A stretch of 64,000 nt of DNA from JAKVBK01 sp022447275 (GTDB lineage: Bacteria > Pseudomonadota > Alphaproteobacteria > Rhodobacterales > Rhodobacteraceae), in NCBI GenBank assembly GCA_047125605.1, contig CP138932.1, forward strand, positions 3,224,001 to 3,288,000, written 5' to 3'. Each line of letters starts with the position of its first letter. Position 1 is the first letter of the stretch. The translations under genes and the position numbers were made by a program. Below the pieces are notes generated by a model. That model was not told the origin of the DNA, made no database searches, and saw nothing but the letters and a program-made list of their open reading frames with translations. Positions 13,829-21,281 of this stretch are shown piece by piece.

Positions 13829-14431
13829 ATGAAAACCATTGAAACAATTGCTGAGTTAGAGGCGCTATACCCGTCCGTCATCCCAGCCTCCGTCACAAAA
13901 GTCCGGCCTGGGCTTACGCCTTGTTACCGTGATTGGATTGCCGCAAGCCGCTTTCTGATATTGTCCACGGCAGGCCCGGAAGGCACAGATGCCAGTCCAC
14001 GCGGTGATGTGGAGCCCGTGGTGCGGATTGCAGATGATCAAACCCTGCTTCTGCCAGATTGGCGCGGCAACAACCGGCTCGATAGTCTCCGCAACATCGT
14101 CTTGGATGGTCGGGCCAGCTTGATGTTCATGGTTCCAGGTTGTGCCAATGTTGTGCGCGCCAACGGCAGGGCGGTGCTGTCCAGTGATCCGGCGATTTGT
14201 GCGCAGTTTGAACGTAACGGTAAGCAACCCTTTTCAGTCGTGGTTTTCACGATTGCAGAGGTTTACTTCCAATGCGCAAAAGCAATCATGCGATCTGAGA
14301 TCTGGTCGGGTGAAGATGCGCGCCAGACCGTGCCCACGGCGGGGGATTTCCTCAAGGAAATAGAAGCAGGTTTCGACTCCGCTGAGTATGACCAGGGCTA
14401 TGCCGAGTACGCAAAAACGCGCATGTGGTAA
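13829..14431 (+). CDS. PPOX-type FMN-binding flavoprotein (MSMEG_1061-like)
   Basis: This 200-residue split-barrel flavoprotein belongs to the pyridoxamine-phosphate-oxidase-like superfamily. Visible pieces are FLILSTAGPEGTDASPRGD and TLLLPDWRGNNRLDSLRNIV (the FMN-phosphate-binding region), then ASLMFMVPG and the C-terminal YFQCAKAIMRSEIW, which matches the MSMEG_1061-type family. The reaction is unknown; relatives reduce or bind flavin or F420-linked substrates. The ATG at 13829 (MKTIETIAELEALYPSV) is chosen over ATGs 15-21 bases upstream because homologues usually begin with this helix. Confidence 0.85.
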   Translation: MKTIETIAELEALYPSVIPASVTKVRPGLTPCYRDWIAASRFLILSTAGPEGTDASPRGDVEPVVRIADDQTLLLPDWRGNNRLDSLRNIVLDGRASLMFMVPGCANVVRANGRAVLSSDPAICAQFERNGKQPFSVVVFTIAEVYFQCAKAIMRSEIWSGEDARQTVPTAGDFLKEIEAGFDSAEYDQGYAEYAKTRMW

Positions 14432-14776
14432 TTGTAGGCTGAGTTCCAGCGAAGTTTCAATCAACGTTTGCCTACTATTGGTTTTGCTGAAGTTGCATTT
14501 TTTTGGGGCCTTGTGACCTCAACCGGCGCCCGGTGCTCAAACCTTAGGTTCTTTTTGCGCACTTTATCGCCTGCGCGCTGCTGGGCGCCAGATCATGGTG
14601 CCCGCTGGGACCATTTTGAGGAGATTAAACGGAGTTAGGGTTTGCACTCTTGGTGTTCGATAAGGAGCATCAGTCTAGTGCGATACCATAGGCCTTAGTT
14701 CATCACAGATACTCGTGCTGTGCTGCCTAGGACTGGACAAAAAAGGTCGCGACGCCGGCTTCAGTTGCCATGAGGA
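14432..14776. other. Intergenic region without a visible gene
   Basis: About 345 bases lie between the flavoprotein and the end of the convergent unknown gene. No frame has convincing coding character. A short T-run near 14,500 is not preceded by a good hairpin. It forms the border where base composition drops towards the AT-richer paralog cluster. Confidence 0.35.
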
Positions 14777-15742
14777 TCAACCAGTTGATTGAGCTTGGTA
14801 TACGGTGCTTCGTTCATGCATCAGGTCTTGGATCTCGAGTTTTTGCTGAAGTAAACTGAGCGTGCGCAAAAAAGCTTGAAGGGTTTCAAACTCAATCACA
14901 GGGATGTTGTTGGCTCTGAGGCTTGCGATCTGCTCACGCATAAGATGGATGTCGAAGCCTAGGCCTTTTTTTCGCCGTGCTTTTCTAAAGTAGATAAAGC
15001 ACCATTGGTCTATTGCGATATTACTTTCCGCATAAAAATGTTCTCGGTCCGGGGCGAGCAGGATTTTGCCGCCGAGTTTCACGAACTTGGATTTCGGAAT
15101 GATTGCCCTGCAGTAATCCCACGGATTTAGCTTGCCGTGGTCTGACGCGCAGTAAATTAGGGGCAGCCGGTCCGTGTCTATTGCATATGAAATCCGATTC
15201 TTTGAAAGGCTTTTTTCATGGAGGCTGTCACATGGGGGAAAGATTGATGTGGGATTATCTTTAAACGCTTCTAGGTACTCAATTCCATGGCAGATAAAGG
15301 TTTCAGACTGATGCGCGTATATCGTCTGCGCCGCACGAAATAGGCCAGTAGTTCGGTCCAAGTCAGGATGGCCATTACTCAATGCTTTTGCAAAAGTATC
15401 TTCCAGAAAAGTTCTGTCGTCTATTTTAGTATATGCAGCGTAGGCTGCCATAAGTCCTTCGAATAAATCCAGTTCGCTAGTTTTGGAAAGCAGGCGCAGA
15501 AGTTCTGCATTATGATGAAAATCCACCCAGTCATCTCTTTGTGGGTGACACTCTTTCAGGCGCGGATAACACATTGTGCAGAGATAAAAGGTAAACAAAT
15601 TGCAGAAATCTTTGAAGCAATCATCATTCTCTTCGCTCAATGACGGCCAGCGAAAGCTCATTAATTCGTTGGTGTGCAGAAATTGGCGATATGCGCGTAA
15701 ATAGCGCTTGTACCATTTGACTGTCGCTGGGTTACTTGACAT
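14777..15742 (-). CDS. Protein of unknown function, tandem paralog B
   Basis: I do not recognise the family. The 321-residue protein is a clear paralog of the gene at 15977-16936, roughly half identical by eye. Shared blocks in order are ELMSFRWP, a cysteine cluster (FCxLFxxYLCxxC), a histidine-containing segment, SLSKxRxxYAIDTD, LPLIYCAS, a PWxY motif, SKFxxLGG, PDREHFYAESxIA, WCFIYFRK, and the C-terminal helix IEFETLQxFLRTxSLLQQKL. There is no signal peptide or membrane helix, so it is probably cytoplasmic. The start at 15742 has a GGAGG site 6 bases upstream and overlaps the end of the small upstream frame. Base composition is richer in A+T than neighbouring genes, suggesting transfer. Confidence 0.8.
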   Translation of the reverse strand: MSSNPATVKWYKRYLRAYRQFLHTNELMSFRWPSLSEENDDCFKDFCNLFTFYLCTMCYPRLKECHPQRDDWVDFHHNAELLRLLSKTSELDLFEGLMAAYAAYTKIDDRTFLEDTFAKALSNGHPDLDRTTGLFRAAQTIYAHQSETFICHGIEYLEAFKDNPTSIFPPCDSLHEKSLSKNRISYAIDTDRLPLIYCASDHGKLNPWDYCRAIIPKSKFVKLGGKILLAPDREHFYAESNIAIDQWCFIYFRKARRKKGLGFDIHLMREQIASLRANNIPVIEFETLQAFLRTLSLLQQKLEIQDLMHERSTVYQAQSTG

Positions 15743-15971
15743 GTGGCGCCTCCGAGATTGCACCGGTGGCCGCTTGTCTTTGTGACGAACGGTTAATCAG
15801 GGAGGTGTTCAGCCGCTCCTTCAAATGAGTTATTGTTTCATGTAATTTAAGTGGCCGGCTCATTGGAAAGTTCTGGACACGTATTATGCTCGAGCCAAGG
15901 GTGATTTTGACAGCACTGGACGATCGAATAGGTTTGATAGCATTGTAAACTGTTAAAGAGGGTGATTGCAT
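15732..15971 (-). CDS. Small hypothetical protein between the two paralogs
   Basis: This 79-residue frame starts 5 bases after the stop of paralog A, and its stop overlaps the start region of paralog B by 11 bases. The packing suggests a three-gene operon with translational coupling. The sequence (central part VKITLGSSIIRVQNFPMSR) shows no recognised domain and no cysteines. There is no strong ribosome-binding site of its own, so it may rely on re-initiation, or it may not be a gene at all. The evidence is only position and uninterrupted length. Confidence 0.42.
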   Translation of the reverse strand: MQSPSLTVYNAIKPIRSSSAVKITLGSSIIRVQNFPMSRPLKLHETITHLKERLNTSLINRSSQRQAATGAISEAPHVK

Positions 15972-15976
15972 AATCG

Positions 15977-16936
15977 TTATCTGTTAATTTTCTCTGCTAC
16001 CTTAAGTTTTTGCTGAAGTAGGCTCATTGTGCGCAGAAATGATTGCAACGTTTCAAATTCTATTATTGCAATTTCACGCCTCTTGATCTCAGAAATTGTC
16101 TGGCGCATCGTTTCAAGATCGAACTGAAGAGATTTATATGCCCTGGGTTTTCTAAAGTATATGAAGCACCATTCACCCAACGCTATCTGGCTTTCGGCAT
16201 AAAAGTGTTCACGGTCAGGCGGGATCTTGACTACTCCGCCAAGCGTTTTAAACTTTGAGTATGGTATAATCCCCTTTAGATAAATCCAAGGGCACTGGTG
16301 TCCATAATGAGTTGAGGCGCAGTATATTAGGGGTATTTGGTCAGTATCGATGGCGTATGTCAGCCGATCTTTTGATAGACTCGATTCAAGCATGCTCTCG
16401 TTTGGCGGAAAATAGTCCGAGGCTTTATAGGAAAAGTTATCGAGCTTCTCGATTCCATGTATAATAAATATGTCTGACATGTTCGAATGAATAAATTGTA
16501 GGGCTCGAAACAGGCTTGTTTTGCGGTCTATATTTGGGTGCCCATCGGTAAAAGCTTTTGCTAGTTTGTCCTCCAGAAAGATTTTTGGGTCAGATTCGAG
16601 ATAAGTCGCATAAGCGGACATAAGGCTCTCAAACGGGTCTACTTCTTTCGCAGATGAAATGATTTTAAGTAGAAGCTCCCCATGGTGATGGCCATACTCA
16701 TGCCATTCATCCTTTCTGGGATGATCGACTGTCCCTTTGCAGCACTCTATGCAAAGATAATAGGTAAATAAGTCACAAAATTCTTTGAAAGTGTCATCGT
16801 TCTCGTCGCTTAGTAAAGGCCACCGAAAACTCATTAATTCGCTTTGATCTAAAGTTTTTCGGCACGATCTGCCAAAACTTCGGACTGCTCGTGCACAACG
16901 CTTAGGCCATGTCATGTTCGCGGATGTATTCGACAT
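15977..16936 (-). CDS. Protein of unknown function, tandem paralog A
   Basis: This 319-residue protein is a paralog of 14777-15742 and shares all of that gene's conserved blocks. In this copy the cysteine cluster reads FCDLFTYYLCIECCKG and is followed by the histidine-rich EYGHHHGELLL. The core block is PPDREHFYAESQIALGEWCFIYFRK. The Cys/His grouping near residues 50-85 could bind a metal, but this is only a guess. There is no export signal. Start ATG 16936 has AGGA close upstream; a second ATG seven codons in is possible. It is probably the first gene of a three-gene transcript. No function is assigned. Confidence 0.8.
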   Translation of the reverse strand: MSNTSANMTWPKRCARAVRSFGRSCRKTLDQSELMSFRWPLLSDENDDTFKEFCDLFTYYLCIECCKGTVDHPRKDEWHEYGHHHGELLLKIISSAKEVDPFESLMSAYATYLESDPKIFLEDKLAKAFTDGHPNIDRKTSLFRALQFIHSNMSDIFIIHGIEKLDNFSYKASDYFPPNESMLESSLSKDRLTYAIDTDQIPLIYCASTHYGHQCPWIYLKGIIPYSKFKTLGGVVKIPPDREHFYAESQIALGEWCFIYFRKPRAYKSLQFDLETMRQTISEIKRREIAIIEFETLQSFLRTMSLLQQKLKVAEKINR

Positions 16937-17239
16937 TATCCTGTGCTTATGATCTTTTGGTGCGTTCCTGTTTATGCGGTATGTTAGGAAGTGGGCGCTG
17001 CTTGGTATCTACCTTGCTTCTGAAAAACCAAACTTCGTTCGGACCAAAATAGCCTAGTTGCCGCGCAGCCACCGAGGCATCGTCATCTTTCGTTTATGGC
17101 GGCGTGCTTCTCAGCCCAACAAGCCGCAGTTGGCACTCATGTCATCTTGTTTCGCGCGTGCCTACATGACGCGATTGCAAAAATAATGTAGACCAAAGCA
17201 TTACATGAGCACATCGCGCAATGGTGCTGCTATCCTATT
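16937..17239. other. Intergenic region upstream of the paralog operon
   Basis: About 300 bases lie between the start of paralog A and the end of the Rrf2 gene, both on the minus strand. The region must hold the promoter for the paralog operon and any terminator for the Rrf2 gene. I see neither a clear -35/-10 pair nor a strong hairpin. Confidence 0.3.
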
Positions 17240-17725
17240 CTAACGAGCATTAAAGTTGGGGTTGCGGCGACGGCGCTGAATGGTCGTCGATGCCTCTGAG
17301 CCGTACGCTTGTGCTGGCTTCGCTTGGCCCGCCACTTCCGCGATCGAAGTTTCCGATAGGCGCTCGATCAGGCTTTGCTCGATCTCGGCCATGACATCGG
17401 TAACGCGGCTGTAGAGCGCATTTTCGACGGAGCAGGAAGATATGTGTGCGCCATCGCTCTCTGCGACAAGGCTTTCATCAAGTGCGAGATAGATGTCCGC
17501 CAAGGTGATGTCTTGGGCGGGTTTTGCAAGTTTCCAACCGCCCGCGTGGCCTTTTTCGGAGATCAGAAGGCCCTTCTCTCGCAAGCGCCCCAACACACGG
17601 CGCACCACCACGGGGTTTGTCCCGGCATGCTCGGCGATATCTGCCGATGTGCGCATGCGTTCCGGGTCCCCGGCCATGTGACTGAGCGTATGCAGCGCAA
17701 GTGAGAGGCGACTGTTTCGTTTCAT
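17240..17725 (-). CDS. Rrf2-family transcriptional regulator
   Basis: This is a 161-residue winged-helix regulator. The N-terminus MKRNSRLSLALHTLSHMA and the recognition region NPVVVRRVLGRLREKGLL followed by a wing at GGWKLA are the standard Rrf2 pattern. Family members such as IscR and NsrR bind a [2Fe-2S] cluster through three cysteines, but here I see only one cysteine (ISSCSVE), so an iron-sulfur cluster is unlikely. It resembles the YwnA-type subgroup. It is divergent from the COG0523 metallochaperone, with an inverted repeat in the shared promoter, which makes that operon a likely target. Confidence 0.9.
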   Translation of the reverse strand: MKRNSRLSLALHTLSHMAGDPERMRTSADIAEHAGTNPVVVRRVLGRLREKGLLISEKGHAGGWKLAKPAQDITLADIYLALDESLVAESDGAHISSCSVENALYSRVTDVMAEIEQSLIERLSETSIAEVAGQAKPAQAYGSEASTTIQRRRRNPNFNAR

Positions 17726-17756
17726 GCCAGCGAAGATCCCCGAATGTGTGCCATAC

Positions 17757-17787
17757 GTAACAATATGGGTTGCATATAGATTGTAAC
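17757..17787. promoter_or_regulatory. Candidate operator in the Rrf2 / COG0523 divergent promoter
   Basis: Two perfect 8-base arms, GTAACAAT (17757-17764) and ATTGTAAC (17780-17787), are separated by 15 bases. They lie 31 bases from the Rrf2 start and 43 bases from the chaperone start. The geometry suits a dimeric regulator, most simply the Rrf2 protein. A zinc-uptake regulator (Zur) site is an alternative, given the function of the right-hand operon. Confidence 0.5.
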
Positions 17788-17830
17788 AGCGTAAGTTGCG
17801 TGGCTCAATTTGAACGCGATGGAGTTACCC

Positions 17831-19042
17831 ATGCAAGATAATCGCCTGCCTGTCACGGTACTTTCGGGCTTTCTTGGCGCAGGAAAGACCACGCTGCTGA
17901 ACCGTGTGCTAAACAACCGCGAAGGCCGCCGGGTTGCGGTCATCGTCAATGACATGTCCGAAGTCAATATCGATGCGGATCTCGTCCGGGCGGACACTGA
18001 GTTGAGCCGCACGGATGAAACATTGGTGGAAATGTCAAATGGGTGCATTTGCTGCACGCTACGCGATGACCTGCTTGCAGAGGTGCGTCGCCTGGCAGGT
18101 GAGGGGCGCTTCGATTACTTGCTCATTGAATCGACTGGAATCTCTGAACCACTGCCCGTGGCTGCAACTTTTGACTTCCGCGATGAATACGGCGAGAGCC
18201 TGTCTGACGTTGCGCGGCTCGATACGATGGTCACTGTTGTCGATGCCGTGAACCTGCTCAACGATTATGCGTCAGAGGATTTCCTGAGTGATCGGGGCGA
18301 GACCCTTGGCGAAGAGGATGATCGGACGCTTGTGCACCTGCTTACCGACCAGATCGAGTTTGCCGATGTCGTCATTCTGAACAAAGTGGCCGATGCAGGC
18401 CCCGAGAAAACAGACGCCGCGCTCAAGATCATTCGCAGCCTGAACGCAGATGCAGAGATCATCGAAACAAACCATTCTTCTGTGGCCGCGGCCAAAATCC
18501 TCGATACGGGTCTGTTTGATTTTGAGCAGGCGCATGAGCACCCGATGTGGGCGAAGGAGCTTTATGGCTTTGCCGATCATGTTCCTGAAACGGAAGAATA
18601 TGGCGTCACATCCTACACCTATCGCGCCCGGCTTCCCTTCATTCCCGAGCGGATCCTGGAGGTTCTGAATGGCGCTCTGCCCGGTGTGATCCGTGCCAAG
18701 GGCCATTTCTGGATCTCGACCCGCCCGGATTGGGTGGCCGAGTTTTCCCTTGCCGGCGCCCTGAGCAGCGTAAAGCCCTTGGGTACGTGGTGGGCGGCCG
18801 TTCCCGAAGAGCGCCGGCCCGACCACGAAAGCGCAAAAGAATACATGATGGCCCATTGGCAAGAACCATGGGGCGACCGTAGGCAGGAGATCGTCTTTAT
18901 CGGGGCCGGCATTGACTGGCCCGCCCTCAAAGAGCGCCTCGATGCGTGTCTGGTGCCAGCGGTGGCAGCGATGGGCCCAGAAGATCTGCCTGACTACCCT
19001 GATCCGTTCCCAGCCTGGCGCCGGGTTGAGACAGCTGCATGA
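17831..19042 (+). CDS. COG0523 GTP-dependent metallochaperone (ZigA/YeiR/CobW family)
   Basis: This G3E GTPase is of the type that hands zinc or cobalt to client enzymes, often made during zinc shortage. The 403-residue protein has Walker A GFLGAGKTT near residue 13, the metal-binding hallmark SNGCICCTLRDD near residue 70, Walker B-like LLIESTGISEP and the base-recognition motif NKVAD. A CobW C-terminal domain follows. ATG 17831 is chosen because GGAG lies 7 bases upstream; two in-frame ATGs a few codons earlier are possible. Its stop overlaps the DUF1826 start by four bases (ATGA), so translation is coupled. Confidence 0.92.
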   Translation: MQDNRLPVTVLSGFLGAGKTTLLNRVLNNREGRRVAVIVNDMSEVNIDADLVRADTELSRTDETLVEMSNGCICCTLRDDLLAEVRRLAGEGRFDYLLIESTGISEPLPVAATFDFRDEYGESLSDVARLDTMVTVVDAVNLLNDYASEDFLSDRGETLGEEDDRTLVHLLTDQIEFADVVILNKVADAGPEKTDAALKIIRSLNADAEIIETNHSSVAAAKILDTGLFDFEQAHEHPMWAKELYGFADHVPETEEYGVTSYTYRARLPFIPERILEVLNGALPGVIRAKGHFWISTRPDWVAEFSLAGALSSVKPLGTWWAAVPEERRPDHESAKEYMMAHWQEPWGDRRQEIVFIGAGIDWPALKERLDACLVPAVAAMGPEDLPDYPDPFPAWRRVETAA

Positions 19043-19674
19043 GTTTGCTGCAGCAAACCCTGTCTGAGACATCGGCGGCAGTATCCATTTCCGACACTGC
19101 CGCCGGGCTCAGACATTTTCTGGAGCCGTCCTGCGCGGCCGCGATCTGGCGACGGCAGACACCCCCGGATATCCAAAGCTGGCTTGATGATCTGCCGCCA
19201 GATGTTCTGCCTAGTGGCCGTGTCGTTCTGCCCGCCGATGCGGTTGGCAAGGCTGTTTCCCATTTGTGTGACATGTCTGGGCTGCAAGCCAGCCGCGGGC
19301 GGGAATGGTTGCAAAATGACATCATCGCGCTGGCAGAGATATTCGCGGATCTTATGAAGGCCCCGTTCCTTCGGGTGCGTCTGCAGGCGGTGGCCACGAA
19401 TGCCTGTCGCAAGTTTCATGTGGACGCTTTGACGGCGCGACTGGTGTGCACCTACCGCGGGACAGGCACGCAATATGGCACTTCGGTGCGCCATCAGGAT
19501 CCTGGAAGGGTGTTCACGGTTCAGACTGGTGCGCCGATCCTGCTGCGGGGCACCCAATGGTCCGAGACGCCGCCCAGTGGTCTGCGGCATCGCTCCCCCC
19601 CGATCGAGGGGAGCGGTGAGACTCGTCTGCTGCTAGTGCTCGATCCAATCACTGACCCGGAGACTGAGCTGTGA
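19039..19674 (+). CDS. DUF1826 domain protein
   Basis: This 211-residue protein has the DUF1826 pattern: FLEPSCAAAIWRR near the N-terminus, then RVRLQAVATNACRKFHVDAL and LVCTYRGTGTQY, and a C-terminal GETRLLLVLD. The conserved H-x-D (FHVDA) looks like a metal-binding pair and the fold may be cupin-like, but no reaction is established to my knowledge. In other bacteria DUF1826 genes sit beside COG0523 zinc chaperones, as here. It overlaps the gene before it by four bases (ATGA) and the gene after it by four (GTGA). Confidence 0.88.
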   Translation: MSLLQQTLSETSAAVSISDTAAGLRHFLEPSCAAAIWRRQTPPDIQSWLDDLPPDVLPSGRVVLPADAVGKAVSHLCDMSGLQASRGREWLQNDIIALAEIFADLMKAPFLRVRLQAVATNACRKFHVDALTARLVCTYRGTGTQYGTSVRHQDPGRVFTVQTGAPILLRGTQWSETPPSGLRHRSPPIEGSGETRLLLVLDPITDPETEL

Positions 19675-19934
19675 GTCGCAACCTTGGACATTCAAGCCTG
19701 CGCCGCAGGCGGCGCAGCCGCGATCCGATGGCCGCATATGACGGATTGCCAGCGCCGCTGCGTCGTTGGGTGTCTCAGGCGGCGCTGCCGTGGTCCCCGG
19801 CGTCTGTGCGGCGGGTGTGGACAAAGGCCTTGGCCAAGGGGTTGTCTCCCGAAGAGGCCTTGAGTTCCCTCAGCCGGGCCGAGGCCCGCACCCTTGCCCG
19901 GGACAGCGTCTCGCAGCAAGGAATGCTTGGTTAG
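19671..19934 (+). CDS. DUF6525-like small basic protein
   Basis: This 87-residue arginine-rich protein (SRNLGHSSLRRRRRSRDPM, then LPAPLRRWVSQAALPWSP) resembles the small DUF6525 proteins of Rhodobacterales. The pattern WSPASVRRVWTKAL looks like a helix-turn-helix segment, but no function is known to me. It starts with GTG overlapping the DUF1826 stop and is the last gene of a tightly coupled three-gene operon. Confidence 0.75.
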   Translation: MSRNLGHSSLRRRRRSRDPMAAYDGLPAPLRRWVSQAALPWSPASVRRVWTKALAKGLSPEEALSSLSRAEARTLARDSVSQQGMLG

Positions 19935-19999
19935 GCGCAACGCTTCGCTGGCCCCGACTTTATTGGCCCCGAGTTTATTGGCCCCGCATGCATCGGCCC

Positions 20000-20356
20000 C
20001 TAGTCAGACAGGCACAGCTTGTTGCCGTCTCGATCCCTAATATAGGCAGAATATTTTGGGCCGCGCGGACCGGGGGCGCCTTCATCCTGCGCGCCCAGTT
20101 CCAAGGCCCGCGCATGCATCCTGTCCACCGCCTCGGGGCTGCCGACAGACACACCCAGCATCGTGCCATTCCCGTTTGTGGCGGGCTTGCCGTCAAAGGG
20201 CAGGGCGAGGGCAAAGGCAAAGTCATCGCCAAGCCAATAGGTCATGCGTTCTGATGCGGCCAAACTGTGCAGACCCTGCCCGTCAAACAGCGCATTATAG
20301 AAGTTTGATGCCTGTTCCAGATCGTCTGTGCCGAGTACGAAGTAGTTCATCTTCAT
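20000..20356 (-). CDS. VOC-family (glyoxalase/bleomycin-resistance fold) protein
   Basis: This is a 118-residue single vicinal-oxygen-chelate unit starting MKMNYFVLGTDDLEQASNFY and ending YIRDRDGNKLCL, the usual first strand and last strand/helix of the fold. Proteins of this size act as dimeric metal-dependent lyases or isomerases or as ligand binders; the substrate is unknown. The open frame continues far upstream, but residues before MKMNYF do not belong to the fold and overlap the divergent regulator, so ATG 20356 is used. It is divergent from a YafY-type regulator, a pairing common for VOC proteins. Confidence 0.87.
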   Translation of the reverse strand: MKMNYFVLGTDDLEQASNFYNALFDGQGLHSLAASERMTYWLGDDFAFALALPFDGKPATNGNGTMLGVSVGSPEAVDRMHARALELGAQDEGAPGPRGPKYSAYIRDRDGNKLCLSD

Positions 20357-20434
20357 CGGGAGATTTCCGTTGAGTTGGCGGCGGGGCCACTCTGGTTGCC
20401 CGCCTGATTTCACCGTGCTGGGAGCTCTATGGTA

Positions 20435-20459
20435 AAATATGTCATTTAATGGCATATTT
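20435..20459. promoter_or_regulatory. 25-bp palindromic candidate operator
   Basis: A near-perfect palindrome, AAATATG...CATATTT over 25 bases with a single mismatched pair, lies 6 bases upstream of the YafY-type regulator start and about 80 bases from the VOC gene start. It is placed to be the autoregulatory site of that regulator and to control the VOC gene. Confidence 0.55.
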
Positions 20460-20465
20460 CTTTCC

Positions 20466-21200
20466 ATGGCGCAGAAAGATGTGACAGGCCGGTTGGAGCG
20501 GATGGACCGGTTGGCCGCCCGCCTCAAGGAGGATACCCCCTCGACGGTTAGAGGGCTGGCCGCTGAATTTGGTGTAAGTACGCGCACCATATCGCGCGAT
20601 CTGGCCCTGATGCGCGCGCGCGGGATGCCTGTGGACGCGGATCGTGGACGGGGTGGTGGCGTGCGGCTTGATCACAGTTGGGGCGTGGGCCGTTTGAACC
20701 TCAGCTATGGGGAAGCGGTGGATCTGCTGATCAGCATTGCAGTTGCAGAGCAGATGAAGTCCCCCATGTTTCTGGCCAATCTGGGGGCAGTGCGGCGGCA
20801 GCTGATTGCGTCCTTCTCGCCGGGAAAACGCGCGGAAGTAGACCGTCTGAAATCGCGCATTCTGGTGGGGGTGACTGCTTCCAGCTATGTGCAAATGGGC
20901 GTCACCGGGCCTTCGGAGCGGGTGGTGCAGGCCTTGCACCAAGCCTTTGTAGATCGCGAAATGCTCCTGATCCGGTATCGCCGTGAAGACGGGCGGCTGT
21001 CCGAGCGGGAGATTGAGCCCCAATACCTGCTTTTGAAATATCCGGTCTGGTACGTCGTCGCCCAGGATCACCTTAGAGATGCGCCACGTACCTTCAGATG
21101 TGACCGCATTCAATCGGCCATGCGGACAGGAAGCCGGTTTCGGCTATTGCCAAAATCGCATTTTGCCTCTGCGTTTGCACAGGACATGCAGGCCAATTAG
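20466..21200 (+). CDS. YafY-type transcriptional regulator (HTH_11 plus WYL-like domain)
   Basis: This is a 244-residue DNA-binding protein. The N-terminal helix-turn-helix reads STVRGLAAEFGVSTRTISRDL (residues about 24-44) and a wing follows at GRGGGVRLD. The C-terminal half has the WYL-like ligand-sensing core (LLIRYRREDGR, then VWYVVAQDHLRDAPRTF); this copy reads WYV in place of WYL. ATG 20466 is chosen (MAQKDVTGRLERMDRL). The upstream ATG at 20439 falls inside the palindrome and has no ribosome-binding site; 20466 also lacks a good one, so a leaderless message is possible. Confidence 0.87.
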   Translation: MAQKDVTGRLERMDRLAARLKEDTPSTVRGLAAEFGVSTRTISRDLALMRARGMPVDADRGRGGGVRLDHSWGVGRLNLSYGEAVDLLISIAVAEQMKSPMFLANLGAVRRQLIASFSPGKRAEVDRLKSRILVGVTASSYVQMGVTGPSERVVQALHQAFVDREMLLIRYRREDGRLSEREIEPQYLLLKYPVWYVVAQDHLRDAPRTFRCDRIQSAMRTGSRFRLLPKSHFASAFAQDMQAN

Positions 21201-21281
21201 CGGGCGGGTTCAACTGCTCGGTCGTCCGATGCCTAAGGCTATCCCTTTGCCATGCCAACCGCTGTCCCCAAGCTTTCGGTG

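Noticed and set aside
20357..20590. Longer N-terminus for the VOC protein
   Set aside because: The extra residues are antisense to the regulator gene and the fold begins at MKMNYF.
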